Origin: Clostridia bacterium
GTDB lineage: Bacteria; Bacillota_A; Clostridia; Christensenellales; Aristaeellaceae
Reading direction: 5' to 3'
DNA: 58,018 nucleotides
NCBI GenBank assembly: GCA_025997215.1
Contig: BNUH01000011.1
Coordinates: 1 to 58,018 of the forward strand
In this document: positions 8,543 through 17,784 of the stretch, piece after piece
How positions within the stretch are numbered: position 1 is the stretch's first letter
Layout of the letters: each line of letters opens with the position of its first letter
Notes under the pieces: model-generated
What the model saw: only the letters and a program-made list of their open reading frames with translations
Databases searched by the model: none
Told to the model about the DNA's origin: nothing
Made by a program: the position numbers and the translations under genes

Positions 8543-9178
8543 ATGTTAAAACATCAAGAAACTCAAGCATTTCAACTCCCCTCGCTGCAGCAACGGATCC
8601 TGACGGATGGCCGCGTGCTGGAAGGCGGGCTGCTAAGGGTCGATTCGTTCTTAAATCAGCAAGTTGATATGCTGCTAATGAAAGAGATTGGCGAATCATT
8701 CTTACAGCAGTTTAATTATGTAAAACCAACGGTTATACTCACGATAGAAAGCTCCGGTATAGCGCCCGCCGGGATGACCGCGCTCGCCATGGGTCTGCCG
8801 CTGGTCGTGTGCAAGAAGCAGGTCTCCAGGGTCGCGCGGGATGAGCGGCTCGCAACGCCAGTGCGCTCGTTTACCAAGGATTCCATATATGAATTGTCGG
8901 TGAATAGGGCGTTCGTGCCGCAAGGTGCTCGTGCATTATTCATAGATGATTTCTTGGCGATGGGTGAGGCGGCGCTGGGCGCGGCGAGGCTGGTGGAACA
9001 GGCAGGCGCTCAATTGGTTGGTATAGGAATTGTTATTGAGAAATCCTTTCAACCTGGACGTGTTAAGCTGGAACAGTTGGGCGTGCCGATCGTTTCGCTG
9101 GCGAGGATTGCAAAGATGCGCGCGATGCGGCAGGATGAATTGGATGCAGCGGATGCTATTAAATTTGTTATCGAATAA
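8543..9178 (+). CDS. xpt: Xanthine phosphoribosyltransferase
   Basis: Salvages xanthine with PRPP to give XMP. The 211 residues carry the Xpt signature near the N-terminus, LQQRILTDGRVLEGGLLRVDSFLN in two runs of LxxRIxxDGRVLxGxLLxVDSFLN. ILTIESSGIAPAG follows, and the PRPP-binding ALFIDDFLAMGEAA (residues ~128-141) is the type I PRTase loop. IGIVIEKSFQPGR and a DELDAADAIKF C-terminus fit the family. Length is close to the usual 190-200. The gene is followed after two bases by the left arm of a large inverted repeat, which may serve as its terminator. No purine riboswitch is visible upstream. Confidence 0.93.
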   Translation: MLKHQETQAFQLPSLQQRILTDGRVLEGGLLRVDSFLNQQVDMLLMKEIGESFLQQFNYVKPTVILTIESSGIAPAGMTALAMGLPLVVCKKQVSRVARDERLATPVRSFTKDSIYELSVNRAFVPQGARALFIDDFLAMGEAALGAARLVEQAGAQLVGIGIVIEKSFQPGRVKLEQLGVPIVSLARIAKMRAMRQDELDAADAIKFVIE

Positions 9179-9180
9179 CG

Positions 9181-9315
9181 CCTCTGCGGAGGGATTGCCC
9201 CAACTGCGGTTGGGGACTTGTTACTTTTCCCGTCCGTGGGAAAAGTAACCAAAAGGACGGCCAGAAAGGGAGGGCACTGTGCCCTCCCTCTCTGGACTCT
9301 CCCTCCTCAATGTTG
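9181..9315 (+). repeat. Left arm of a ~135-bp inverted repeat built of hairpins
   Basis: Almost identical (about four mismatches) to the reverse complement of 9619-9753. Internal stems are CCTC/GAGG, CCCCAAC/GTTGGGG, a perfect 12-bp stem GTTACTTTTCCC/GGGAAAAGTAAC, and a near-perfect palindrome AGGGAGGGCAC-T-GTGCCCTCCCT. It begins two bases after the xpt stop. Confidence 0.9.
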
Positions 9316-9618
9316 CACCTGCTGCAAGAGGCCAAACTTACGCTATCCATAGTAACACAGTATTGCAGGTCCTTGGCATCACATTGTTCACCTGAAATCC
9401 TACATGATCTAAAGTTGGTGGCGGGAGGCTGTTATGGTTTTATAGTTGTTTAAGTGCATGCTTAGATGATCCGGAGATAGTAGTTGGCTGATACAATGAT
9501 TATATAATGATAATGACCAGCCTCGCCAATGTGACTACCTCGCCGCGAAGCCGCGAGAACCCTGCAACACTGTGCTTGTAACTCAATTGAACGTTGGTCA
9601 TAGACCAATGAGCGGAGC
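9316..9618. other. Non-coding spacer between the inverted-repeat arms
   Basis: About 300 bases without a credible gene in either direction. It contains a small dyad TTGGTC-ATA-GACCAA (9594-9608) and AT-rich patches near 9500, with no transposase or recognisable RNA. With its two structured arms, the 573-bp unit resembles a non-autonomous mobile or MITE-like element, though no target duplication could be identified. Confidence 0.5.
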
Positions 9619-9753
9619 CAACATTGAGGAGGGAGAGTCCAGAGAGGGAGGGCACAGTGCCCTCCCTCTTTGGCCGTCCTTTTGGTTACTTTTCCCACGG
9701 ACGGGAAAAGTAACAAGTCCCCAACCGCAGTTGGGGCAAGCCCTCCGCAGAGG
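9619..9753 (-). repeat. Right arm of the ~135-bp inverted repeat
   Basis: Reverse complement of the left arm, with the same four nested hairpins and differences only at a few positions (CTTGCCCC versus ATTGCCCC, and CAAAGAG versus CAGAAAG beside the central palindrome). It ends ten bases from the terminator-like hairpin of hslU. Confidence 0.9.
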
Positions 9754-9762
9754 AGGAACCAA

Positions 9763-9781
9763 CCCCCCACAGGCGGTGGGG
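9763..9781 (-). terminator. Hairpin after hslU
   Basis: Read on the minus strand, CCCCAC-CGCCT-GTGGGG followed by GGTTGGTT lies just past the hslU stop. The stem is strong but the T-tract is poor, so it is a probable rather than certain intrinsic terminator. Confidence 0.5.
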
Positions 9782-9793
9782 TCTACGTCTTTA

Positions 9794-11170
9794 TTAAACT
9801 ATAAACAACTTCAAATCCCTCTCCTTGGCATCATCACTCAAATGTTCCAGCACATACGCGCTAGTTATCACCAGATCCACATCCGGCATGTCGCCGCCCG
9901 CGTTGAACGAGATATCTTCCAGCAGTTTCTCGAATATTGTCGATAACCGCCTCGCGCCGATATCCTCGCCATTTTCGTTGGCAATGTACGCAGCCTCGGC
10001 CAGCGAATCCAGCGCGCTTTCGTCGAATGTCAATCGCACATGATCCACACCCAGCAGCGCGGTGTACTGGCGCGTCAGCGCATTCTCGGGCTGGAATAAT
10101 ATGTTGCGGAAGTCCTCCTTCGTGAGTGACTTCAGCGTCACGCGCACCGGGAAACGGCCCTGCAGCTCGGGAATCAGATCCTTCACCTTAGCCACGTGGA
10201 ACGCGCCCGCCGCTATGAACAGCATGTAATCCGTCTTGACCGGACCATATTTGGTGTTGACCGTGCTGCCCTCGATGATGGGCAGGATATCCCGCTGGAC
10301 GCCCTCGCGCGACACGTCCGGCCCGTGGCCCGCCGCCGAACGCCCGGCGATCTTGTCTATCTCGTCGATGAATACGATGCCATCCTGTTCCGCGCGCTGG
10401 ATCGCCTCGGCCGTCACCGCGTCCATGTCGATGAGCTTGCCTTCCTCCTCGGCCATGAGCAACTTGCGCGCCTCGGATATGCGGACGCGCCGCGTTTTCA
10501 TCCGCTTGGGCAGGATCGAGCCCATCATGTCGCCGATGTTGACCGCCGTGCCCTGGATCTCCATGGTCGGCGCGCTCTCCTCGACCTCGACCTCTATCTC
10601 CTGATCCTCCATCTCGTGGCGCAGCAGCTTGTGGCGCAGATCCTCGCGGCGCAGGTTTAGCTGGGTTGTCTCCTCGGGCGAGACCTCCGGTTCCTTGGGC
10701 TTATTCCCTAATAATATATCGATGGGGTTCATCGGCTTCGGTTTCTGCTTCGTCGGCGGATTGGACAATAATTCGACAATCCTCTCCTCCGCGAGTACTT
10801 GTGCCCGCAGACGCACCCGAGCGCCATGCTGCTCCTTTACCATACGGATGGCGGCCTCGATCAGGTCGCGCACGATCGAATCCACGTCGCGCCCTACGTA
10901 TCCCACCTCGGTGAACTTGGTCGCTTCTACTTTAATGAACGGCGCGTCGACCAGTTTCGCCAATCTGCGGGCGATCTCCGTCTTGCCAACGCCTGTCGGC
11001 CCTATCATCAAAATATTTTTCGGGCTGATCTCTACGCGAATCTCGTCGGGCAATTCCGCGCGGCGGTAGCGGTTTCGAAGTGCGACCGCTACGGCGCGCT
11101 TGGCGTCGTCCTGCCCGATGATGTATCTATCCAGCTCCCGGACTATCTCCCGTGGTGTTAATTGGGCCAT
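9794..11170 (-). CDS. hslU: ATP-dependent protease ATPase subunit HslU
   Basis: AAA+ unfoldase that feeds substrates into the HslV peptidase. The 458 residues begin TPREIVRELDRYIIGQDDAK, a family hallmark, with Walker A GPTGVGKT at residues 57-64 and TEVGYVGRDVDSIVRDL just after. The intermediate (I) domain spans roughly 110-235. Walker B is in IVFIDEIDKI, with GPDVSREGVQRDILPIIEGS following as in all HslU proteins. The C-terminal LKLFIV supplies the tail that docks into HslV. It follows hslV by four bases, so the two are certainly co-transcribed. Length is slightly above the E. coli protein. Confidence 0.97.
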   Translation of the reverse strand: MAQLTPREIVRELDRYIIGQDDAKRAVAVALRNRYRRAELPDEIRVEISPKNILMIGPTGVGKTEIARRLAKLVDAPFIKVEATKFTEVGYVGRDVDSIVRDLIEAAIRMVKEQHGARVRLRAQVLAEERIVELLSNPPTKQKPKPMNPIDILLGNKPKEPEVSPEETTQLNLRREDLRHKLLRHEMEDQEIEVEVEESAPTMEIQGTAVNIGDMMGSILPKRMKTRRVRISEARKLLMAEEEGKLIDMDAVTAEAIQRAEQDGIVFIDEIDKIAGRSAAGHGPDVSREGVQRDILPIIEGSTVNTKYGPVKTDYMLFIAAGAFHVAKVKDLIPELQGRFPVRVTLKSLTKEDFRNILFQPENALTRQYTALLGVDHVRLTFDESALDSLAEAAYIANENGEDIGARRLSTIFEKLLEDISFNAGGDMPDVDLVITSAYVLEHLSDDAKERDLKLFIV

Positions 11171-11174
11171 AACA

Positions 11175-11714
11175 TTACACCTCCAGCACCGTTATATTAT
11201 CATTCGTATAAACGCAGATCGACGAGGCGATCATCAGCGCTTCGCGCGCTATCTCGGCCGCCGACATCTGTGTATGCAACGCTAATGCGCGGGCAGCCGC
11301 CAGCGCGTAATTCCCGCCGCTGCCTATCGCGCAGACGCCGTCGTCCGGCGCGAGCACCTCGCCCGTGCCCGACAATATCAGCATCTGCTGGGCGTTGGCG
11401 ACGATCATCATGGCCTCCAGCTTGCGCAGCGTCTTGTCGTCGCGCCAATCCTGGGTTAATTCAACGGCGGCGCGCTCCAGATTGCCGCCGTACTGGGTCA
11501 GCTTCTCCTCAAACCGTTCGCACAATGTGATGGCGTCGGCGACCGATCCGGCGAATCCGACTGCGACCTTGCCGCCGTACAGCCGCCGCACCTTTACGGC
11601 CCCGGCCTTGAATATGGTCGTCTCGCCCAGCGTGACCTGCCCGTCGCCGGCGATCGCGCACTGGCCGTTCTTGTAAACCCCAACGATGGTCGTCCCTCTA
11701 AAACTGATGCTCAT
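11175..11714 (-). CDS. hslV: ATP-dependent protease peptidase subunit HslV
   Basis: Proteasome-beta-like threonine (or serine) peptidase of 179 residues. The sequence [17 protein letters not shown] is followed by [23 protein letters not shown], and [15 protein letters not shown], all HslV hallmarks. The TTIVGV threonine lies at residues 8-9 rather than directly after Met. Either a seven-residue extension is removed, or the serine at position 2 acts as nucleophile, as proposed for Bacillus CodW, whose start (MSSFHATTI) is similar. The start ATG overlaps the trmFO stop by four bases (ATGA), indicating translational coupling. Confidence 0.96.
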   Translation of the reverse strand: MSISFRGTTIVGVYKNGQCAIAGDGQVTLGETTIFKAGAVKVRRLYGGKVAVGFAGSVADAITLCERFEEKLTQYGGNLERAAVELTQDWRDDKTLRKLEAMMIVANAQQMLILSGTGEVLAPDDGVCAIGSGGNYALAAARALALHTQMSAAEIAREALMIASSICVYTNDNITVLEV

Positions 11715-13018
11715 AACTCCTCCAGCGTCTGCCGTATAGATGCTATCGCCTCGAGCGACCGTTCCGCAACCCGACGCGCCTTAGCTCTCTTATCCCTGAA
11801 CCGTTCCTCGGGTGAATCTATTATACCATATTGAATACCCATGGGTTGGTAATCTTTACTAGGTGTGGATGCGTACCGCCCCAGCGCGCCCAGCGCCGTA
11901 TACCCCGGGAATGCTATTGAATCAAGCCCGCGCAGCCATTGCCGCAGTTGAATCCCCGCGATCATACCCGATGCCGCCGATGGCAGGTAACCTTCAACTC
12001 CAGTTAGTTGTCCCGCTATAAACAACCCCGGGTTTGACCTGACCATATATGTCGAATCCAACACGGACGGCGCGTCGATGAACGTATTGCGGTGCATCAC
12101 GCCAAAACGCGCGAATTCCGCGTGCTCCAAGCCCGGAATCATGCCGAATACCCGCCGCTGTTCGCCAAACTTCAGCCGCGTCTGGAATCCTACTAGGTTG
12201 AGCAGCGTGGCTTCCGCGTTCTCCGCGCGCAGCTGCACCACCGCGAACGGCCGCCTGCCCGTGCGCGGATCGGTCAGTCCGACGGGCCGCATCGGCCCGT
12301 ACGCCAGCGCCAGCCTACCGCGCGCCGCAATCGCCTCGACGGGCATGCAGCCTTCATAGAGCAGTTGTGGCTCAAAGCCATGGACAGGGGCGGTTTCAGC
12401 GGACAACAACACCTCGCGGAACGTGTCGAATTCTGCCTCGTTCAGCGGGCAGTTGATGTAATCGGCGTCGCCCTTGCCATACCTAGCGGCGGCGAACGCG
12501 CGCGAATCGTCGATCGATTCCCGGGTAACGATGGGCGCAGCGGCATCATAAAAGCTCAACCGCTTCAAGCCCGGCAGTTCCGCTAGTGCACCCGACAGCG
12601 CGTCCGAGGTCAGCGGTCCCGTTGCGATTATCGCGGGCGAATCAGGAAGCACTGATGCCTCTTCGCTAATTATACGGATGTTTGGGTTATTCGACAACGC
12701 CTCGGTGATATATTTCGCAAACTGTTCACGATCTACCGCCAGCGCCGAACCCGCCGGAACCCGCGACGCGTCCGCAGCCTTCACTATCAGCGAATCCAAC
12801 AGGCGCATCTCGGCCTTCAACAGACCCGACGCGTTGGTGATCTCGTCCGACTTCAGCGAATTCGAACAGACCAGCTCCGCAAACAGCGGGCTGTTGTGCG
12901 CTGGCGAACGCTTGCCTGGCTTCGTATCGATGAGGGTTACGGGCATGCCGCGGCGGACCAACTGCCACGCCGCCTCGCATCCGGCCAGACCCGCGCCGAT
13001 TACAGTTGCGCGGTCCAT
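11711..13018 (-). CDS. trmFO: Methylene-THF-dependent tRNA (uracil-54-C5) methyltransferase
   Basis: Flavoprotein that methylates U54 in the T-loop of tRNA using methylene-THF as carbon donor. The 435 residues show the N-terminal FAD site [15 protein letters not shown] (GxGxxG at residues 8-13), the [20 protein letters not shown] block, and [13 protein letters not shown] containing the conserved second cysteine. [14 protein letters not shown] and the C-terminal [17 protein letters not shown] are also diagnostic. The gene overlaps topA by one base (TAATG) and hslV by four. In many Firmicutes xerC lies between trmFO and hslV; it is absent here. Confidence 0.96.
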   Translation of the reverse strand: MDRATVIGAGLAGCEAAWQLVRRGMPVTLIDTKPGKRSPAHNSPLFAELVCSNSLKSDEITNASGLLKAEMRLLDSLIVKAADASRVPAGSALAVDREQFAKYITEALSNNPNIRIISEEASVLPDSPAIIATGPLTSDALSGALAELPGLKRLSFYDAAAPIVTRESIDDSRAFAAARYGKGDADYINCPLNEAEFDTFREVLLSAETAPVHGFEPQLLYEGCMPVEAIAARGRLALAYGPMRPVGLTDPRTGRRPFAVVQLRAENAEATLLNLVGFQTRLKFGEQRRVFGMIPGLEHAEFARFGVMHRNTFIDAPSVLDSTYMVRSNPGLFIAGQLTGVEGYLPSAASGMIAGIQLRQWLRGLDSIAFPGYTALGALGRYASTPSKDYQPMGIQYGIIDSPEERFRDKRAKARRVAERSLEAIASIRQTLEEL

Positions 13019-15186
13019 TACGCTTCGGCTTCGGTGGATTCGGGCGTATCGTCCACGGCGTCAGCGTCAGGCAGCGGCGCATCCTCCATATCCGGCTCGT
13101 CGGGTATGGCTTCACGGTAACGGCACTGCTCGTTCGCGCAAACCTTCCAGCGCGCGCCCTTGCGGTTGGATTTGAACACCATGAACCCACCGCACTGGGG
13201 GCACTTATCGGGCAGCGGGAAATCCCAGGCTATGAAGTCGCAATCCGGATACCGCTCGCACGAGTAGAACTTGTTGCCCTTTCTCGACAATTTTTCCAAC
13301 AACCGGGCGTTGCACTTGGGGCAGGGCGTGGCTATGTACGTGAAGATCGGCTTGGTATTCCTGCATTCTGGGAACTTCGGGCACGCCAGGAACTTGCCGA
13401 ACCGCCCCATCTTATACACCATCATCGCGCCGCATTTGTCGCACGGTATGTCGGATACCTCGTCCTTGATCTCCACCTTTTCGATGGAGGCCTCGGCATT
13501 CTCCAGCACCTGGCTGAAGTTGCCGTAGAATGTGCGGATGACGTCTTTCCATGGCAGCGACTCATCCTCGACGCGATCCAGCTGATCCTCCATCTCGGAT
13601 GTGAACTCGACGTCCACGATATCCTTGAAATATTCGCACATCAGGTTGGTGATCATACGGCCCAATTCGGTCGGGATCAGACGGGTTTTATCGCGCAGGA
13701 CATAGCCGCGCGCGACGATCGTCGATATGGTGGGCGCGTACGTGCTCGGCCTGCCGATACCCTTCTCCTCCAGCGCACGCACCAACGAGGCCTCGGTATA
13801 CCGTGACGGCGGCTGCGTAAAATGCTGCTCGCTGGTCACTTCGCCCAGCGTGGCTTCGTCGCCTACGTTGAACTTGGGCAGCGTGGTCTCCACCGACGGC
13901 GCTTCCTCGTCGGTGCCCTCCTCGTAGACGGCGGTGAACCCGGGGAACTTCTTGTGCTCGCCATAGAATCGGAATTCGACACGCTTGTTGCCGATGCACG
14001 CCGTTTGGGTGTCGTATAACGCCGGATTCATCTGGCTGGACAGGAATCGTAAGTATACTAATCTATATAGATTATACTGATCCTTCGTCAGCGAGGCCTT
14101 GATGTCGTCCGGTTTGCGCGAAATCTCCGTCGGACGGATGGCCTCGTGCGCGTCCTGAGCGCGCTTGCGTGTCTTGAATTCGTTGGGCTTCTCGGGCAGG
14201 TAAGCCTCCCCAAACCGCTTGGAAATCTCCTCGCGGACGGCGGCCAGAGCCTCATCCGACACGCGTGTCGAATCCGTACGAATATAGGATATCAAGCCCT
14301 GCGTGCCTTCGCCCGCCAGATCCACGCCCTCGTACAGCGTCTGGGCGATTTGCATCGTCTTAGCCGTCGTAAATCGCAGCTTTCGCGCGGCCTCCTGCTG
14401 CATGTTGCTGGTCGTGAACGGCGCGACAGGGGACTTGCGCTTTTCGCCGTTCTTAACCGAACGAATGTCAAACGGCCCGCTGTCGATAGCCTCCAGCGCG
14501 GCCTTGGCCCCGGCCTCGCCCGTAAGCTGGGCCTTCTTACCATCGACCGTGTCCAATCGGACGTGGAACTTCTGCTTGCCGACCGTTATGTCGGCCTCGA
14601 CATCCCAGTATTCCTCTGGGATAAATGAGTCGATCTCATCCTCGCGATCCACGATGATCCGCGTGGCGACCGACTGCACTCTACCGCCACTCAAGCCCTT
14701 CTTGATCTTCGCCCAAAGCAGCGGGCTGATGCTGTAGCCTACCAGTCTATCCAGCACGCGCCGCGCCTGCTGCGCGTTGACCAGCGACATATCAATAGGG
14801 CGCGGTTCCTGGATGGCGCTCTTGACGGCCTTGCTCGTGATCTCCTGGAACGTCACGCGGCATGGCGTCTGCGGCTCGATGCCCAGTATGTGCGCCAGAT
14901 GCCAGGATATCGCCTCGCCCTCGCGGTCAGGGTCCGTCGCCAGTAGAATCTGCGTGGCGTTCTTCGCTTCCTTGCGAATCTGCGCCAACACCTCGCCCCG
15001 ACCGCGAATCGTGATGTACTTCGGCTCGAAATCCGCGCCTACATCCACGCCCATCTGGGACTTAGGCAGGTCGCGCACGTGCCCGTTGGACGCCTCGACC
15101 CGGTACTGCTTGCCTAGGTACTTGCCGATCGTCTTGGCCTTGGCCGGGGATTCGACTATCACTAGCTTGTATTTTTTTTCAGCCAA
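13018..15186 (-). CDS. topA: DNA topoisomerase I
   Basis: Type IA topoisomerase that relaxes negative supercoils. The 722 residues start with the TOPRIM segment KLVIVESPAKAKTIGKYL, with acidic metal ligands in ATDPDREGEAISWHL. QQARRVLDRLVGYSISPLLW and KGLSGGRVQSVA follow. The catalytic tyrosine is in GLISYIRTDSTRVS. Three C-terminal four-cysteine zinc ribbons are visible, starting CDKCGAMM, CPKCNARL and CPQCGGF, before an acidic tail. The gene lies downstream of dprA and shares one base with trmFO, the usual Firmicute order. Confidence 0.97.
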   Translation of the reverse strand: MAEKKYKLVIVESPAKAKTIGKYLGKQYRVEASNGHVRDLPKSQMGVDVGADFEPKYITIRGRGEVLAQIRKEAKNATQILLATDPDREGEAISWHLAHILGIEPQTPCRVTFQEITSKAVKSAIQEPRPIDMSLVNAQQARRVLDRLVGYSISPLLWAKIKKGLSGGRVQSVATRIIVDREDEIDSFIPEEYWDVEADITVGKQKFHVRLDTVDGKKAQLTGEAGAKAALEAIDSGPFDIRSVKNGEKRKSPVAPFTTSNMQQEAARKLRFTTAKTMQIAQTLYEGVDLAGEGTQGLISYIRTDSTRVSDEALAAVREEISKRFGEAYLPEKPNEFKTRKRAQDAHEAIRPTEISRKPDDIKASLTKDQYNLYRLVYLRFLSSQMNPALYDTQTACIGNKRVEFRFYGEHKKFPGFTAVYEEGTDEEAPSVETTLPKFNVGDEATLGEVTSEQHFTQPPSRYTEASLVRALEEKGIGRPSTYAPTISTIVARGYVLRDKTRLIPTELGRMITNLMCEYFKDIVDVEFTSEMEDQLDRVEDESLPWKDVIRTFYGNFSQVLENAEASIEKVEIKDEVSDIPCDKCGAMMVYKMGRFGKFLACPKFPECRNTKPIFTYIATPCPKCNARLLEKLSRKGNKFYSCERYPDCDFIAWDFPLPDKCPQCGGFMVFKSNRKGARWKVCANEQCRYREAIPDEPDMEDAPLPDADAVDDTPESTEAEA

Positions 15187-15229
15187 CCTGCTAAACCTCG
15201 TTTCGGGATAGAATCTATCGTATCAATTA

Positions 15230-16396
15230 TTACATTATTCCCTTCATGGCCAGCGTTGTCAATACCGTATTCACGATTGCCGCACTTAATCCCGTCAATT
15301 CCACTAGCCTGTCGACACTTTTTTGGCCTGATTCAAGGGCAGCGAATACGCGCGACTCATCATCCGTCAATTCAACAGGAGGTTTAACAGCCTCGACCGC
15401 CGCTCTAGGCTTGCCAACCTTTGATTTTTCTTTAGGATGAATCGAAGGTTCCGGCTTTTGTGCGGTCTTGACTGCCTCCTCCAGCGTCGTCTGTTTCGGA
15501 CGCGGCAGCGCCTCCGCGCGCAAATCTTCCAAAATGTCCACCGCGCTCGTGATTATCCTCGCGCCGTCGCGCGCCAGCATGTGATTCGTCTCGCTCGTGG
15601 GTGAATCCACCTGCCCCGGCAGCACGAACACCTCGCGGTTTTGATCGATAGCGGACTTCACCGTATGCAATGCGCCGGAACCCTTCAACCCCTCAACCAT
15701 CAGCACGCCCCTCGACATCCCGCTGATGATCCTATTGCGCATCGGGAAATGCATCCCGCGCGGTTCGCTCCCCGGCGGGAATTCGGACACGATACTCCCA
15801 TCCATATCCAGTATCCGCTCAAACAATTCGACATTCTCCGGCGGGTAAATCACATCCACGCCGCAGCCGAGTATAGCCGTCGTACGTCCGCCCGCGCCGA
15901 CGGCTGCGGTATGCGCCGCGCTGTCTATCCCGCGCGCGAAACCCGACACCACAGTAGCGCCGCTGCGGGCCAGCTCGCCCGAAATCTGCCGCGCCATTCT
16001 CAATCCATACGCCGTAGGAGTACGCGTGCCAACGATCGCGATACACCACTCGTCGGATATATCGCGGCGGCCGCGCACATACAGCAATGCTGGCGGATCG
16101 GCTATCTCGCGCAGCAGCGGCGGGTATTCCCTGTCGTCCTGGAATACCACCGTCGCGCCGCAGTGTTCAACGCGCTCCACCATCTCCGAGGCTGTATCGC
16201 GGCTATGGGCGGCTTTCATCTCCTGCCATGCTAACGGGCCGATCCAGCGCATCTCCGCGCCGAACCCTTCCCACACGGCCTCCGCGCTGCCGTAACGCTT
16301 CAGCAGCCGCGCGAACGACTTCGCGCCGATGCCATCCACGCCCGCCAGCCATATCCTGAAATACTGCTCACGAGTGTACTTCAACAGCAGCACCAA
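15230..16396 (-). CDS. dprA: DNA-processing protein DprA
   Basis: Loads RecA on incoming single-stranded DNA during transformation and is widely conserved in non-competent bacteria too. The 388 residues contain an N-terminal SAM-like helical region, then the Rossmann-like core: AIVGTRTPTAYGLRMARQI, SGFARGIDSAAHTAAV, ILGCGVDVIYPPEN, IVSEFPPG and FPMRNRIISGMSRGVLMVEG, all diagnostic. KGSGALHTVKSAI is the partner of the usual SGALITA motif. Residues ~325-388 form a DprA winged-helix domain (FAALESGQKSVDRLVELTGL). It begins the dprA-topA-trmFO-hslVU run. The start is approximate since no strong ribosome site is seen. Confidence 0.95.
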   Translation of the reverse strand: MVLLLKYTREQYFRIWLAGVDGIGAKSFARLLKRYGSAEAVWEGFGAEMRWIGPLAWQEMKAAHSRDTASEMVERVEHCGATVVFQDDREYPPLLREIADPPALLYVRGRRDISDEWCIAIVGTRTPTAYGLRMARQISGELARSGATVVSGFARGIDSAAHTAAVGAGGRTTAILGCGVDVIYPPENVELFERILDMDGSIVSEFPPGSEPRGMHFPMRNRIISGMSRGVLMVEGLKGSGALHTVKSAIDQNREVFVLPGQVDSPTSETNHMLARDGARIITSAVDILEDLRAEALPRPKQTTLEEAVKTAQKPEPSIHPKEKSKVGKPRAAVEAVKPPVELTDDESRVFAALESGQKSVDRLVELTGLSAAIVNTVLTTLAMKGIM

Positions 16397-16422
16397 TCCT
16401 TCGCGCTTCGCGCTGGGATTTT

Positions 16423-16628
16423 CGGGGCTTTGCCCCGGACCCTACCAGGGGGCTTTCAGCCCCCTGGACCCCTGACCAGGGGTTCCCCCTGGACCTACTT
16501 TTTACCGCAAATCGTTACTACGTCTCCTCGTACCAAGCCCCAGGGGGAGGTTGGGAGGGGGACGCGAGTCCCCTTCCCAAAGGAGCGGATGCGACGCTGC
16601 CCCTGGACCTACTTTTTACCGCAAATCG
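16423..16628. repeat. Array of GC-rich hairpins with a 29-bp direct repeat
   Basis: Four consecutive stems are seen: CGGGGC-TTT-GCCCCG (16423-16437), CCAGGGGGCT-TTC-AGCCCCCTGG (16445-16467), CCAGGGG-TTC-CCCCTGG (16476-16492) and GGGGGAC-GCGA-GTCCCC near 16556-16574. A 29-bp sequence beginning CCCCTGGACCTAC occurs at 16486-16514 and again, identically, at 16600-16628. The array fills the gap between dprA and the membrane protein gene and does not encode a credible protein. It resembles dispersed intergenic repeats of gut Firmicutes. Confidence 0.85.
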
Positions 16629-16642
16629 CTCTGGCGTTTCTG

Positions 16643-17761
16643 TTAGGGGCGGGCCGGCGCACTACACGTAAGGCACGGCTTCAACTTAGAATACTTCTTC
16701 TCCCCCAACTGCGAGTACGTGAACGAGCTCATCTTACTCACATACCTCTCCGCAATCGTCGAACAATTCTTAACCGTATGGTAATATGCCCCGTTATCGC
16801 TGTTATACCACAACTTCGTATTCGGATTAACCGTCACCATCGGCGTAGGCTTCGGCGTCGCAGCCGGATCCGGCGTCGGCGTCGCTTCTACCACCGCTAA
16901 CCCCGACCTAAACGATTGCGGATCCACATACCACGTATCATCCACCCGATACAGCATCGCGGCGTACTGCACACCCGCCGTCGTGCCGTTCACATTCTGC
17001 ACCTTCGCCACTACCGGCACTGTCACCACCGTATCCAAGTCGCTCACCGTGGGCATCGTGTACTCCCACTCGAGCATTTTCCTATTAGCATACGTCGAGA
17101 ACAGTACGAATTGCGGATTCTCAACCATCCGCCTCCACTCCGGCCAGGTGTACTTGACCATCTCCTCGGTGTTATTCCCCAGCTTCCACAATTCTAAATA
17201 AGCCAGCAGCACCGTCTCCGCCGGAGACTTAACACCCGCCGAACTCTCACCCGTATCAACCCCAACTGAATCCAGATCAGTTATACCACTATCAACATTG
17301 ACCACCCCGGCATCGCTCCCCACCCCCGGTGTAGAGGTAGCCTGGACGTCACCGCCCGCTAGCGTATTAAGCCCGCCGACATTATACGGCGTACTCCCCG
17401 GCGAAGCCAGCGCGCCCACGATCGCCAGCGCGATTAACCCCGTCAGTATGACCGACGTGATCAGCCGCGCCCTAGGCATGAAGCACTTCAGCCCCCACAT
17501 CGTCAGCAAACTCAACAGCGCAGCGGCCATGAATACCCACCGCATCGGCTGCATCAATATCGCGAATAATCCCAGTATAGGCAGCACAAAGAACAGCAGC
17601 GCCAGCACCGGCGTATCGCTGCGTCCGTCACTCTCTTCCACCCGCTCCAGCGGCTCCAGGGCGTACGTCCGCCCGTACGAGCTTTCCGGCGGATACTTGC
17701 TGGGCTTCGCGAACGAGCGGTTGTAGATCGCGGTGTATGTGTAATTAGTGCGTCCCGCCAT
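16643..17761 (-). CDS. Membrane protein with C-terminal YH-C-PCxxC motif
   Basis: Hypothetical protein of 372 residues, start supported by AAAGGAGAGTGAGTAACCG. A hydrophilic Tyr-rich N-terminus (~50 residues) precedes three membrane segments at about 52-72, 73-92 and 100-120 (LLFFVLPILGLFAILM, VFMAAALLSLLTMWGL, LITSVILTGLIALAIVGAL). An outside domain with a low-complexity Gly/Thr/Asp linker follows, then a folded region ~160-290 and a Pro/Thr linker. The last 45 residues (YYHTVKNCSTIAERYVSKM then KPCLTC) match a small Y-H-x4-C...PCxxC module also present in the secreted protein at 19564. That module may bind metal or form disulfides. Function unknown. Confidence 0.7.
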   Translation of the reverse strand: MAGRTNYTYTAIYNRSFAKPSKYPPESSYGRTYALEPLERVEESDGRSDTPVLALLFFVLPILGLFAILMQPMRWVFMAAALLSLLTMWGLKCFMPRARLITSVILTGLIALAIVGALASPGSTPYNVGGLNTLAGGDVQATSTPGVGSDAGVVNVDSGITDLDSVGVDTGESSAGVKSPAETVLLAYLELWKLGNNTEEMVKYTWPEWRRMVENPQFVLFSTYANRKMLEWEYTMPTVSDLDTVVTVPVVAKVQNVNGTTAGVQYAAMLYRVDDTWYVDPQSFRSGLAVVEATPTPDPAATPKPTPMVTVNPNTKLWYNSDNGAYYHTVKNCSTIAERYVSKMSSFTYSQLGEKKYSKLKPCLTCSAPARP

Positions 17762-17784
17762 CGGTTACTCACTCTCCTTTCGCG

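Noticed and set aside
9572..9946. Open frames inside the inverted-repeat arms
   Set aside because: They translate hairpin arms and run into antisense hslU, with no ribosome site; they are by-products of the repeat.
10196..10660. Plus-strand frame opposite hslU
   Set aside because: Arg/His/Asp-rich composition typical of antisense frames; hslU is intact on the other strand.
13006..13806. Long plus-strand frame opposite topA
   Set aside because: It is a shadow of GC-rich topA codons, with no ribosome site and no protein-like motifs.
16486..16628. CRISPR-like repeats
   Set aside because: The 29-bp repeat occurs only twice with an 85-bp spacer containing hairpins, and no cas gene is nearby.
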